A stretch of DNA of 64,000 nucleotides. Origin: Sporomusa sphaeroides DSM 2875 (GTDB lineage Bacteria > Bacillota > Negativicutes > Sporomusales > Sporomusaceae). The translations under genes and the position numbers were made by a program. The notes beneath the pieces are model-generated. The model saw nothing but the letters and a program-made list of their open reading frames with translations, was not told the DNA's origin and did no database searches. The stretch lies in assembly GCF_001941975.2 (NCBI RefSeq), contig NZ_CP146991.1, positions 736,001-800,000 on the forward strand. Reading direction: 5' to 3'. Position 1 is the stretch's first letter. The number at the start of each line of letters is the position of its first letter. Positions 8,837 to 17,155 of this stretch are shown one piece after another.

Positions 8837-8878
8837 AGAAGCCCCTGTCGGTTATTCGCAGGAGGCTTCTTTCTTTTT
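8837..8878 (+). terminator. Intrinsic terminator after riboswitch 2
   Basis: AAGAAGCC-CCTG pairs with CAGG-A-GGCTTCTT and is followed by a T-rich run (TTCTTTTTATT). It lies between aptamer and gene, so it is the probable riboswitch expression platform. Confidence 0.75.
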
Positions 8879-8909
8879 ATTAACTCATACTCCTACTAAC
8901 TGAAAGTCG

Positions 8910-10070
8910 GTGAATCGAGTGTACCATTGCCGCCGGTATCGTACTACCTTCTTCACCTTCCTGCTGCTGCTCTTCCTGCTGCCCTGGCTTGCTCAGGCCT
9001 CCCCGGCACCGCCGGCAGTCCTGCCGGATATGGCTGTTGACCGGCAGGCTGCGGTAAGCATTGGCGGTTCGCCGGAAAATGAATCCGGAACAACCCCCGG
9101 GATTACCGGCCAGGCAGGGCTTGCCACCGCCTCCGGTCTGGAACCGGGCGCTGCGCCGGAAGCCGGCCTGCAGCCTGCGCCCGAACCTGAACCTGATCTT
9201 CAGGGACCGCTGGTGGTACAGCTCAACTATCTAAAGGTCGATCAGGCCAGACCGCTGCTGAGTGTCCTGGTTCCGGAAGAAGACATTAAAACCGATCCGC
9301 TGCGAAATACCCTGGTGATTATGAGCACTCCCGACATATACAGACAAGTGGAGCAGCTGTTGGCAAAAATTGATACACCGCCGCAGCAGGTTATGTTTGA
9401 AGTGCAGGTACTGGAGATTAACCGCGATGATTTATCCAACCTCGGAGTTGACTGGGGGGCTAAGACCCTGCTGCCTTCCGAACGGCTTTACGACCATTCA
9501 AAATTCTGGATTACTACCGGCAGGTATGGCACAAATCTTCAGGGGATCATCAACCATTTAGTCGAAAAGAAAAAAGGCCGGCTGCTGGCAAGCCCGCGAA
9601 TCGCTACTTTAGACGGGGTAAGGGCGCAAATCCTTATCGGGGACAAGCTGGCTGTCGAAAGTTCGCAGCCTACCACCGGCAGCATGCCCATTATTTCTGT
9701 CATCTATGTCGAGGTGGGGATTAAATTAAGCGTTACCCCAACGGTGAACAAAAATGGGTTCATCACTACTCATATTCAGCCGGAAGTGAGCAACAAGACC
9801 GATACCACCAAGAACGGCAACCCCAATATCCGCACCCGTCAGGCCGACGCCACCCTAAGGGTTAAAAGCGGGGCAACCATTGTACTGGGCGGCTTAATTC
9901 AACGCCAGGAAACCAGCAGTACCTTCAAGGTTCCGGTGCTAGGGCAGCTGCCGCTGGTGGGAAAGCTTTTCCACTCAACCGAAAAGCAAGTTACTGAGAC
10001 CGAACTGGTGATTATGCTGACCCCGAAAATTATCGGTGACGACCTCTTGGCCGCCAACGTTCAGGAATAG
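8910..10070 (+). CDS. Secretin domain protein (GspD/PilQ family, short form)
   Basis: This 386-residue protein has a signal peptide (hydrophobic stretch about 14-30, ending A-Q-A). A low-complexity Pro/Glu/Ala-rich linker (about 31-98) follows, then an N1-type domain (L-N-Y-L-K-V-D-Q-A, D-P-L-R-N-T-L-V-I) and a secretin domain (L-L-A-S-P-R-I-A-T-L-D-G at ~224-236; V-P-V-L-G-Q-L-P-L-V-G-K-L-F). Secretins form multimeric outer-membrane channels for type II/III secretion or pili. It is short for the family, and no ATPase or inner-membrane secretion gene is near. The start used is GTG 8910; the in-frame GTG at 8919 is an alternative, and neither has a strong ribosome site. It lies directly under cobalamin riboswitch 2. 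Confidence 0.88.
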   Translation: MNRVYHCRRYRTTFFTFLLLLFLLPWLAQASPAPPAVLPDMAVDRQAAVSIGGSPENESGTTPGITGQAGLATASGLEPGAAPEAGLQPAPEPEPDLQGPLVVQLNYLKVDQARPLLSVLVPEEDIKTDPLRNTLVIMSTPDIYRQVEQLLAKIDTPPQQVMFEVQVLEINRDDLSNLGVDWGAKTLLPSERLYDHSKFWITTGRYGTNLQGIINHLVEKKKGRLLASPRIATLDGVRAQILIGDKLAVESSQPTTGSMPIISVIYVEVGIKLSVTPTVNKNGFITTHIQPEVSNKTDTTKNGNPNIRTRQADATLRVKSGATIVLGGLIQRQETSSTFKVPVLGQLPLVGKLFHSTEKQVTETELVIMLTPKIIGDDLLAANVQE

Positions 10071-10146
10071 GCTGCCGGTGTACCTCCGGTTGGCACTGTT
10101 TCTCGCATACGGCAAACAGCCTGTAGCTTTGGGAGTGATATCTGTT

Positions 10147-10551
10147 ATGCGTATACTGCTGAAGGCGATTAGCCTGGGCCTGTTAATCCTGTTGTTGAAC
10201 CTGCCGTTAACCCAGACTCATTCTGCCGCCACGGTGAATCAGCCTGTTTCCGGCGTTGCTTTGATGCCGCCAATGGTTCAGTTATCCGGTCATGTCACGC
10301 TCATAAATTGTTATGCGCCCTCCAATAGCTGTTATGCGGTTATTGAACTTCGCGAGCCGCCCGGAAAAGCCATTGTGGTCAGAACGTCCGAGCAAAAGCT
10401 GCAAAGCCTGCTGGAAACCGCTCTGGCGACAGGCAAGCTGATCTCCTTTGTCGGGCAAAACGTTATGATTGCGTCACCTCCCCGCGGCGGTACCTGGAAT
10501 ATGGAGGTATACGCCATTGACGAAATCACATTATATAACAAAACTTTGTAA
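10147..10551 (+). CDS. Small exported protein of unknown function
   Basis: This 134-residue protein has an N-terminal signal peptide (R-I-L-L-K then hydrophobic to about residue 27). ATG 10147 is preferred over the upstream ATG at 10036 because a GGGAGTGAT ribosome site precedes it and it gives a clean signal sequence. The mature part looks like a small beta-rich domain with two cysteines (N-C-Y-A-P-S-N-S-C-Y) that could form a disulfide. It lies between the secretin and another exported protein in the riboswitch 2 operon. I do not recognise a family. Confidence 0.65.
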   Translation: MRILLKAISLGLLILLLNLPLTQTHSAATVNQPVSGVALMPPMVQLSGHVTLINCYAPSNSCYAVIELREPPGKAIVVRTSEQKLQSLLETALATGKLISFVGQNVMIASPPRGGTWNMEVYAIDEITLYNKTL

Positions 10552-10586
10552 CCGACTTGCCACAATAGTTTTTTCAAGGAGAACCG

Positions 10587-11435
10587 ATGAAACAAAGCGT
10601 ATGCTGGATCATGCTTTTGCTTGCCTTGCTATTCGCACAGCCGGTTGCGGCGATAGCTGCGCCGGATATTGTCAGGCAGTGGGCGCCGGTCGTCTGCCAG
10701 TCTGATCACAGCGATGGCCTGGCAGCAAAGCAAAATGTATTTACCTTAGTGAATTATGACCTTGACTGGCGGCTCAATAATAATTGGTACAACCTGTACT
10801 TTTACCCGCTGGCGCATGCCATGTACTATTCTGTGGTGGAAAGCGATACCCATTATTATCTTGGCTATTATCAATACTATCCGCGCCATGGCCGCGGCCA
10901 TGAACATGCCATGACCGGTGTGCTGCTTGCCGTAAGGAAACTGTCGGATAACACCTGCGCTCTTGATTTGCTGGTGACCTACAGTAACGGTAAATGGAAA
11001 ACCCGGGATGGTGGGCGAGTGTTCCTGGCAGACGGGCACCCGGTATTGCAGCTTCGCGCCGGAACTCACGCCATTGCCGCCGCCGGCAAAAACAGCCGGT
11101 TGCTGCGGAAAAAGAATATGCAGGTGTTGAGTCCGGCCGGCAGTCGGCTGGGCAGCGACCACCAAGCCGGGTCGGGACATACGGACTATGTTCTGCTGCC
11201 CCTGACAGTCTTGTGGGAGCGCCGCCAGGATATTGGACAAGGCCGTGTTTTCTCCCGCTGGGGTTATTTCGACAGCTTTAATGCGGTTAGGGTTTCAGCC
11301 CCCTGGGCCTGGGAGTATCGCCGGCTTAACTGGCTGCTGAATCCCGGTGAGCTGACCCTGTATTTTACCGGCCAGCCTGTCAAAGCCTGCAACTACCTGA
11401 ACCATCCGTATCAAGCCGGTACAGGCAGCAAATAA
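10587..11435 (+). CDS. Exported protein with NPP1/VPS62-like His-rich motif, function unknown
   Basis: This 282-residue protein has a signal peptide (hydrophobic core about 6-24, cleavage near A-I-A-A). The mature protein is aromatic-rich. Around residues 95-112 it reads Y-Y-P-R-H-G-R-G-H-E-H-A-M-T-G, recalling the G-H-x-H-D-W-E motif of necrosis-inducing/VPS62-like folds, and several W residues follow. The resemblance is by eye and may only be convergent. It is the last gene of the riboswitch 2 group, with its own ribosome site (CAAGGAGA). With the secretin and the 134-residue protein it could form a surface or secretion module. Confidence 0.65.
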   Translation: MKQSVCWIMLLLALLFAQPVAAIAAPDIVRQWAPVVCQSDHSDGLAAKQNVFTLVNYDLDWRLNNNWYNLYFYPLAHAMYYSVVESDTHYYLGYYQYYPRHGRGHEHAMTGVLLAVRKLSDNTCALDLLVTYSNGKWKTRDGGRVFLADGHPVLQLRAGTHAIAAAGKNSRLLRKKNMQVLSPAGSRLGSDHQAGSGHTDYVLLPLTVLWERRQDIGQGRVFSRWGYFDSFNAVRVSAPWAWEYRRLNWLLNPGELTLYFTGQPVKACNYLNHPYQAGTGSK

Positions 11436-11481
11436 ATTATTATTTTGCCAAGCGGTTAAACAACAAAACTATATAGCGGTA

Positions 11482-11676
11482 CAGGTGCCCTTCGGGGCTT
11501 AATAGGGAAGTCCGGTGCAAAGCCGGCGCGGTCCCGCCACTGTAATGGGGAGTGAACCCAAGGATATGCCACTGGGACGAGGAGTCCTGGGAAGGTTTGG
11601 GCGAGCGATGAGCCAGAGTCAGGAGAACTGCCTGTACAACAATCACCGTTGACCTGCGAGCGATGGGTAGGGGATT
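11482..11676 (+). promoter_or_regulatory. Cobalamin riboswitch 3, first of a tandem pair
   Basis: This is a complete aptamer (CAGGTGCC, the GCCACTGTAATG core, GGGAAGGTTTGGG, GTCAGGAGAACTGCC, GACCTGCGAGCGATGGG). It is followed by a strong terminator (11736-11806) and then, with no gene between, by riboswitch 4. A possible promoter is TTGCCA (11445-11450) with CTATAT (11469-11474), spacing 18, which would start transcription almost at the aptamer edge. Confidence 0.93.
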
Positions 11677-11735
11677 ATCTGGGCAGTCTGTTTCATAGGC
11701 TGGTTATGGCAGCTTGCTGTAATAACACTGTGGAT

Positions 11736-11806
11736 AATGGATTTCTCATATAGTCAACACTCTGTGAACCCGGAGCGGTTGGCCTTATGAGAAATCCATT
11801 TTTTAT
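11736..11806 (+). terminator. Intrinsic terminator between riboswitches 3 and 4
   Basis: AATGGATTTCTCATA (11736-11750) is exactly complementary to TATGAGAAATCCATT (11786-11800), a 15-bp stem ended by TTTTTATT. The loop is 35 bases. It is the probable expression platform of riboswitch 3. Confidence 0.8.
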
Positions 11807-11851
11807 TGTAAAAATGGAATTTGGTACGAGGAAGCATCACAAAAAATGAGT

Positions 11852-12044
11852 ACAGGTGCCCTGCGGGGCTTAATAGGGAAGTCCGGTGCAAAACCGGCGC
11901 GGTCCCGCCACTGTAACACGGAGTCAGCCCTTACCATGCCACTGGAAACACTTTCGGGAAGGCTGGGCGGATGATGAACTGGAGCCAGGAGACCTGCCTG
12001 TACGGAAAGTCTTCGTTTGACCTGCGAGCGACAGGGAGAAGATA
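11852..12044 (+). promoter_or_regulatory. Cobalamin riboswitch 4, second of a tandem pair
   Basis: The aptamer core is intact (CAGGTGCC, GGTCCCGCCACTGTAAC, GAGCCAGGAG, GACCTGCGAGCGACAGGG), with a variant side stem (CCCTTACCATGCCACTGG, CTTTCGGGAAGGCTGGG). No terminator hairpin follows before the receptor start at 12154. I saw no good promoter between the riboswitch 3 terminator and this aptamer, so it probably acts on transcripts that passed riboswitch 3 and may control translation. Confidence 0.9.
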
Positions 12045-12153
12045 GGGAAAATCACTAGAGAAAGGAGACAGAGGACACAACAACACTGTAAACAAGCCAA
12101 TATTTCCGGAAATTTTGGCAAGAGCACTATTGGTAAAAAGGAGAGAGTGTTCG

Positions 12154-14787
12154 TTGAAACAAGGCAAATTAAGCAAAAAAGCCCTGGCGCTTGGCGTCTG
12201 CTGTACGCTGGCCCTGGGCATGGCTCCGGGGCTTCCGACCCCTGGTTCCAGCGGCATCGTTCATGCGGCCGAGGCCGGCGGCGAGCCGTCACAGGAAACA
12301 CAGGACACTGTGGCGGCAGACCCCGGGCAGGCGCAGGAATATGCCCTGGAAGCCATCACCGTTGAAGCAAAACGCCCTGACTGGGAATCCAAGCTGTCGC
12401 CAGGCACGGTGACCATCATCCGGCCTGATGATTACAAGGGCGAACAGAAGACACTGCCCGAACTGCTGAAAGATGTGCCTGGCGTCCATGTCCGTTATGT
12501 GTCCGGCAAAGGGCAGTATACCACCGTTACCGTTCGGGGCAGTACGGCGGCCCAGGTGGGGGTATTCGTGGATGGTGTATTGTCCAACCTCGGCGGGGAT
12601 GCGGCTGTCGATATTTCGACAATTCCCATCAGCAATGTCGAGCGGATCGAGGTCTACCGCGGCTATATCCCGGCCCGGTTTGGCGGCACCTATATGGGCG
12701 GGGTTATCAATATCGTCACCAAGAAGCCCGACAAAGCTAATATCTCGGCCCAAATCGGCAAAAGCTCCTGGGGCGGCACTACCGCCGGCCTGGAGATCAC
12801 CCAGCCGCTGGGGAAGGGCAGCCTGATGATCGGCATCAACCGCGATGAGAGCGACGGGGATTTCCGGTATAAGAATCCCGGATCGGATGCGGCCTATGCA
12901 AGATTTATGCCGGGGGTACAGGCGGATTTGGCAAATCACATTAATAACTTAAACTCTGATTTACACAGAGCGGGTATTGATTTTTCTACGGCGGAGGAAG
13001 CCATTGCGGCATTTAACAATCCTGCTGTATATGATACGCTTCAAACCACATATACAGACAATTATTGGAAAATATTTCCTCCATTTTTTGGCTTTACTAG
13101 TAAGGCGGATGCGATAATGAAACCTCCTCCTTTTGGTTGGGGGGGGAATGAAGACGCATATAATGCCGCGGCGAAAGCAGCGTTAAATGGTTCTAAAAAC
13201 TCGTTTCTTCATTCAACCGCAGCTTCGATAAAACAGAAGAACGAGCTTTCTGAGAATGCCACCCGCTGGCGCCGCAATAACGACTATAAAAATACTGACG
13301 CCATTATCAAATGGCAGGACGACCACTGGCTGGTCAAGGGTAGTTGGAAAAAAATTGACCGGGGGCTACCAACACCCATGTACCTTACCGGGGATATCTC
13401 GGAATCTGGTTACTCAGGTGTTGATATGCCAGGCTTGTTCGAGCGGAAGCGGCAGGAACTGACCAGTAAGGATTTGCTGGTAGGCCGGCGCGATATGGAC
13501 GGCAGTCTGGAATGGGGCTGGCAGTTCAACTATCTTGATCAGGATAAGCGCTACAGCAATCCGGATCATGCACTGGAGAACGGAGGGGAAAGGGCACTTG
13601 GCAAATGGAGTTCTTATGATTCCCGGCGGTTTGGCGGGGCCATTGACGGCACCTATAAGGCTGGTGACAACCATATGCTTGAGTTCCTGGCTAACTGGTC
13701 TAAGGAGAAAATGGATATTGACGGCAACCGGATGGACAAAAAGGACTTTGAAGATGGTATTACCAATGGTGAACGGTTTCGGACATATTATGAGCATACG
13801 CTGTTTAATCTCCAATTGCAGGATACCATTACCCTTAACCAGACCGCCGACTTCTGGCTAACCCCCAGCATTCGCTACAATTATTCTAAGGTCATGGGCA
13901 AGGCGATCAGACAATCTAATTTGAGCTGGATGAAACCGGAGGATTCTCAGGTCAGTGATAAGGTCACCTGGCAGTTGGCAGTGAAAAAACAGGTGGATGA
14001 CCATCTGACCCTGCGCTCTACTTATGGCACCTACTACCGGCTGCTCAACCTGTATGAGATTGCCGGCGATGGCGCTGGTATTATACCTCGTCCTAATGAT
14101 CCTGCCAGATACCCTGGACAAAGTATATTTCCGGTACCCGAGGAGGGAACCCAGTGGGATTTGTCGGCCATTTGGGACGGCAAGCTGCTGGGTGCCGACT
14201 CCTCCAGGGTGCAGTTAACCTATTTCGGCCGCGATTCGAAGAATATACTTCAACTTTACCGTTTCGGTTTGAATTTCTGGTCTTATACCAATGCGACCAA
14301 GGGACGGGCCAATGGTGTAGAACTGCAAGGCGATTTCCACTGGGACAAATGGGATATGAATCTGGCAGGTACCTATCTGCATACCAAGCAACATGACAAA
14401 TTTAATAAACCTGATTCGCATACCGGCGATACTTATTTCGGTATGCCGCACCTCTACGCTCCGGAATGGGAAGGCTCAATGCGTCTGACCTACCGCCCCG
14501 ACAACCGGCTGGCGATTTTCGGCGAACTAAAATATATTGACGAGATGTATTGCTGGCAGCAGCAACCGGAGCATGTACAAAGCTCCCTGACCACCGTCGG
14601 CCTAGGAGCTAAGTATAAAATTGATAAAGATTGCCAAATTATTGCCGGTGTCAACGATCTCTTTAACAAAGGGCCGGAGCAGACATTTACCAGTATAACC
14701 TATATACCGGGGGAAAAGCAGGACAAACTCATCGAATATCCTTTGCAGGGCCGTACCTATTATGTAACGCTGCAGTACAAGTATTAG
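12154..14787 (+). CDS. TonB-dependent outer-membrane receptor (large)
   Basis: This 877-residue receptor imports a bulky ligand through the outer membrane using TonB energy. TTG 12154 is chosen because AAAAAGGAGAGAG precedes it at the right distance and it gives a standard signal peptide; TTG 12115 would add 13 residues. A TonB-box-like segment (E-A-I-T-V-E-A), a plug domain (V-P-G-V-H-V-R-Y, T-V-R-G-S, V-F-V-D-G-V, E-R-I-E-V-Y-R-G, G-G-V-I-N-I-V-T-K) and a barrel ending in aromatic L-Q-Y-K-Y are visible. Residues about 250-370 (bases ~12,930-13,250) are an AT-richer insertion relative to flanking sequence. Tandem riboswitches 3 and 4 precede it, so a corrinoid ligand is likely but unproven. 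Confidence 0.93.
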   Translation: MKQGKLSKKALALGVCCTLALGMAPGLPTPGSSGIVHAAEAGGEPSQETQDTVAADPGQAQEYALEAITVEAKRPDWESKLSPGTVTIIRPDDYKGEQKTLPELLKDVPGVHVRYVSGKGQYTTVTVRGSTAAQVGVFVDGVLSNLGGDAAVDISTIPISNVERIEVYRGYIPARFGGTYMGGVINIVTKKPDKANISAQIGKSSWGGTTAGLEITQPLGKGSLMIGINRDESDGDFRYKNPGSDAAYARFMPGVQADLANHINNLNSDLHRAGIDFSTAEEAIAAFNNPAVYDTLQTTYTDNYWKIFPPFFGFTSKADAIMKPPPFGWGGNEDAYNAAAKAALNGSKNSFLHSTAASIKQKNELSENATRWRRNNDYKNTDAIIKWQDDHWLVKGSWKKIDRGLPTPMYLTGDISESGYSGVDMPGLFERKRQELTSKDLLVGRRDMDGSLEWGWQFNYLDQDKRYSNPDHALENGGERALGKWSSYDSRRFGGAIDGTYKAGDNHMLEFLANWSKEKMDIDGNRMDKKDFEDGITNGERFRTYYEHTLFNLQLQDTITLNQTADFWLTPSIRYNYSKVMGKAIRQSNLSWMKPEDSQVSDKVTWQLAVKKQVDDHLTLRSTYGTYYRLLNLYEIAGDGAGIIPRPNDPARYPGQSIFPVPEEGTQWDLSAIWDGKLLGADSSRVQLTYFGRDSKNILQLYRFGLNFWSYTNATKGRANGVELQGDFHWDKWDMNLAGTYLHTKQHDKFNKPDSHTGDTYFGMPHLYAPEWEGSMRLTYRPDNRLAIFGELKYIDEMYCWQQQPEHVQSSLTTVGLGAKYKIDKDCQIIAGVNDLFNKGPEQTFTSITYIPGEKQDKLIEYPLQGRTYYVTLQYKY

Positions 14788-14805
14788 AAAGCAGCCTGTG
14801 GCAGT

Positions 14806-14817
14806 AAAGGAGGTGAT
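14806..14817 (+). promoter_or_regulatory. Extended Shine-Dalgarno without a usable start (possible STAB-SD)
   Basis: AAAGGAGGTGAT matches the complement of the usual 16S rRNA 3' end over 12 bases. The only nearby ATG (14816) is too close for initiation and would encode 15 residues. It lies 117 bases before the secreted protein gene at 14934, as in the known cry3A STAB-SD, where a non-initiating SD stabilises a processed mRNA. That role is inferred. Confidence 0.5.
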
Positions 14818-14933
14818 GCCCGCATTTCAGGCAGGCAAGATCAATCTGGCAGGAAGGGAGTGATGGCGGGAAAGTAAGCTGGGTACCTCGGGATTTTTCA
14901 CATAGGAAAATTTTTAAAAAAGTGAGGTTATGA

Positions 14934-16295
14934 ATGATGAAGATGAAATTTGGTTTTCTCAAACGGGCTGTCGTAGCAGCCCTGACGCTGTCCGTGCTTG
15001 GCAGCTCAGCCGCGCTGGCCGCCACGGAAAACTTATTCGGCTACACGGTGGTTAATTCCAGCTATTCACAAGGTCTGGCCGGCGCCATCAATGGCGACCG
15101 GACCGCTGCCCCCACCACTTTTACATCCAGCACCAAGGTCACCGGCTTAAACAGCGATCCGGCGCTGTTCAACTTCTTCCGGGGTACGGAGAGCCAGCTG
15201 GTGTTGCGTCAGTATAATGTGTACTCTCCGGCAACTTTGATCGATAACAAAATCATTGATCCGTTTGCTTCTTCCTGGACGCCTTCACTTGCCGAAAAGA
15301 AATGGGATGCTGTGCGCAACCTGCATGCGGCAGCCACCAAGGGTAATTTCCTCTACGCTACTGGCTATGATCTGGGAAAAATTTCGGTTGTCAATATGAG
15401 TAGCGGTTATACGCAAATAAAAAGCTATCAGTTCCCGACTGACTGGTCAGCTATTTCTTTGCCGACCGGAGCTTCGGTTCACGGTGAAGGTTTAACTGTG
15501 GTTGGTGACTATTTGTATGCGCTGTTTACCGTAAATCCGAGCGGCGGTTATTCGGTGTATTCCGACAGTATCGTTGTAAAATTATACATTGACAGTTCAA
15601 CTGGCGATTTGTATTACATGGGTCACATCGCTGTTGGCAAAAACGCTTTCACCCTCGACCATTATAACAACAAGCTCTATGTTTGCGCCCTGGGCGGCAT
15701 GCAGAACGCCGGTAGCTCTAACGCCGACACCCGTCTGGACATCATTGACCTGTCTACCTTCACTAAGACTACCGTTAACAAGACTACTTCCATGACCGGT
15801 GATTTCCGTGATATTACCATCGTTGACGCCAATACTGCCTATGTTTTCCTCGGCAACTATGATACCTATTTTACCAATATGGTCGGCGGCGTGTACCGCA
15901 CCAGTGTCGCCAACCTTGCCACCCCTTCCGCCTGGACTAAGGTTAGTAACGTAAACTCGGGCGGCTATCTCTGGGGCATTTATGCTGACAGCAACCGTTT
16001 CTGGTTTGTCAAAGGCAATCAGATCGACATCTATCCCGGCCTGCCTGCCAGCACCTCTGATACATCTACCAAAACCTTCACTCCTGGCGATCTGGGCTAC
16101 ACCGGCGGTAACCTGAACTCCGCGATTATCCTTGCTCCGGATCAACCCTCCGGTTTTGCTGCCAAGAGCGCTTCCGGCGTGGCTAAATCCTTCGCTTCCC
16201 AGTCTGTCCTGGCACAACAAGCCCGCAAAGCAGCTGAAGAAGCCAAGACCGGTCTGAAAACCGTAAACGGCCAAAGAATCCTGAGCTTCAACTAA
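14934..16295 (+). CDS. Secreted repeat/propeller-like protein paired with TonB receptor
   Basis: This 453-residue protein has a signal peptide (M-K-F-G-F-L-K-R, hydrophobic to about residue 30, ending A-L-A-A-T). The mature chain shows recurring beta-strand segments such as F-L-Y-A-T-G-Y-D, Y-L-Y-A-L-F, K-L-Y-V-C-A-L, T-A-Y-V-F-L-G and R-F-W-F-V-K-G spaced about 45-60 residues apart, suggesting a beta-propeller; I could not confirm the blade count. No lipobox or sortase motif is seen. It follows the large TonB receptor and a possible mRNA-stabilising SD, so it may be an abundant ligand-binding partner of that receptor. ATG 14937 is an alternative start. The specific function is unknown. Confidence 0.72.
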   Translation: MMKMKFGFLKRAVVAALTLSVLGSSAALAATENLFGYTVVNSSYSQGLAGAINGDRTAAPTTFTSSTKVTGLNSDPALFNFFRGTESQLVLRQYNVYSPATLIDNKIIDPFASSWTPSLAEKKWDAVRNLHAAATKGNFLYATGYDLGKISVVNMSSGYTQIKSYQFPTDWSAISLPTGASVHGEGLTVVGDYLYALFTVNPSGGYSVYSDSIVVKLYIDSSTGDLYYMGHIAVGKNAFTLDHYNNKLYVCALGGMQNAGSSNADTRLDIIDLSTFTKTTVNKTTSMTGDFRDITIVDANTAYVFLGNYDTYFTNMVGGVYRTSVANLATPSAWTKVSNVNSGGYLWGIYADSNRFWFVKGNQIDIYPGLPASTSDTSTKTFTPGDLGYTGGNLNSAIILAPDQPSGFAAKSASGVAKSFASQSVLAQQARKAAEEAKTGLKTVNGQRILSFN

Positions 16296-16378
16296 TCACA
16301 AAACATGTAATTCATCATCTACATTATACTCCAAATTAAATTAGCTATGACTTTTAACCGAAAAAGTACTGCCACAAT

Positions 16379-16431
16379 CCCCTTGTCTTGGCTATCCGTT
16401 CGCCCCGGAGCCCCAAGACAAGGGGATTTTT
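16379..16431 (+). terminator. Intrinsic terminator of the receptor/secreted-protein operon
   Basis: CCCCTTGTCTTGG (16379-16391) pairs with CCAAGACAAGGGG (16413-16425) and is followed by ATTTTT. It ends the riboswitch 3/4 operon. Confidence 0.85.
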
Positions 16432-16433
16432 CC

Positions 16434-16462
16434 TGGGACAAGGGGACAGGTTCCTTGTCCCA
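16434..16462. repeat. REP-like palindrome, copy A
   Basis: TGGGACAAGG and CCTTGTCCCA form a 10-bp stem around GGACAGGTT. Three related copies occur at 21057, 41374 and 43063, all in intergenic DNA. Copies A and B share one orientation, while C and D match the reverse complement. I saw no transposase nearby. Confidence 0.75.
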
Positions 16463-16597
16463 CTTGATCTATCTATTCTACTTGTAGATACTCCAGTCAT
16501 CTTAGTTAATTGCCTTGTTGTGATAATGCTTTGTACGCCGGCTAATAGATTTTTCGCTTAGCAGTTAAGGGATTTCCTTGGTATATCTTTACAATAA

Positions 16598-16618
16598 ATA
16601 GTTTATATGCTAAACTAT
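16598..16618. promoter_or_regulatory. MarR-type operator at marR promoter
   Basis: ATAGTTTA-TATGC-TAAACTAT is an 8-bp inverted repeat with a 5-base centre, 18 bases upstream of the preferred marR start. A longer version of the same palindrome lies at 17156-17182 on the other side of the gene, so this is probably the regulator's own autoregulatory site. Confidence 0.75.
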
Positions 16619-16636
16619 TTGCGGGAGGTCGGAAAT

Positions 16637-17086
16637 ATGTGCTCATCATCGGAAAGCTGTGATCCCAAACAGGGAAGTGCTCGTATCGGGCGGCTTATTA
16701 TGCAGCTCAAGCGTCTGGAGCGGCACCCGCACCAGTTCGGTGCCGCAGGCTGTTTAACGCCCAGCGAAATTCATACCGTTGATGCGATAGGGATTAACGG
16801 TCGGATTTTGATGAGTGAACTGGCGGCACACCTAGGCGTTACTAAGGGGGCGGTGACTCAGCTTATCAGCCGGCTGGAGGCTAAAGATTGTGTTCAGCGC
16901 ACGCCGCACACCACCGACAACCGGGCGACGCTGGTTTCACTGACCGCAAAGGGCCGACAGGCGTATCTGGCGCATGAGCAGTTAAACCGGCAATTTTATG
17001 ATAAGCTCAGTGCCCAATTGACGGCTCAGGAAATAGCCATTTTTGAAAAATGCATTGATACGTTTTGTGAAGTACTAAAAAAGTGA
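16637..17086 (+). CDS. MarR family transcriptional regulator
   Basis: This 149-residue protein has a winged-helix domain: M-S-E-L-A-A-H-L-G-V-T-K-G-A-V-T-Q helix-turn-helix, followed by the wing with D-N-R-A-T-L-V-S-L-T-A-K-G, the D-x-R signature of MarR proteins. ATG 16637 is preferred because GGGAGG precedes it by 8 bases; the upstream ATG at 16607 falls inside the operator palindrome. The N-terminus carries two cysteines (C2 and C8), possibly redox- or metal-sensitive. Matching palindromes lie before this gene and before riboswitch 5, so it probably represses itself and the methyltransferase/receptor operon. The effector is unknown. Confidence 0.88.
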   Translation: MCSSSESCDPKQGSARIGRLIMQLKRLERHPHQFGAAGCLTPSEIHTVDAIGINGRILMSELAAHLGVTKGAVTQLISRLEAKDCVQRTPHTTDNRATLVSLTAKGRQAYLAHEQLNRQFYDKLSAQLTAQEIAIFEKCIDTFCEVLKK

Positions 17087-17155
17087 ATTCGGTTCAGTGC
17101 GGTTGGCACGTCGGGCTAGGCAGGAGTGTCGCCGCTAATATGGATTTTTTTTGCC

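Larger units (their letters stand above)
16296..16636. other. Intergenic region: terminator, REP copy A, marR control
   Basis: After the terminator and REP element, bases 16463-16597 show no gene or convincing RNA. The region ends in the MarR operator. Confidence 0.6.

Noticed and set aside
12115..12153. Upstream TTG start of the large receptor
   Set aside because: It has no ribosome site, whereas TTG 12154 follows AAAAAGGAGAG at the right distance and gives a normal signal peptide.
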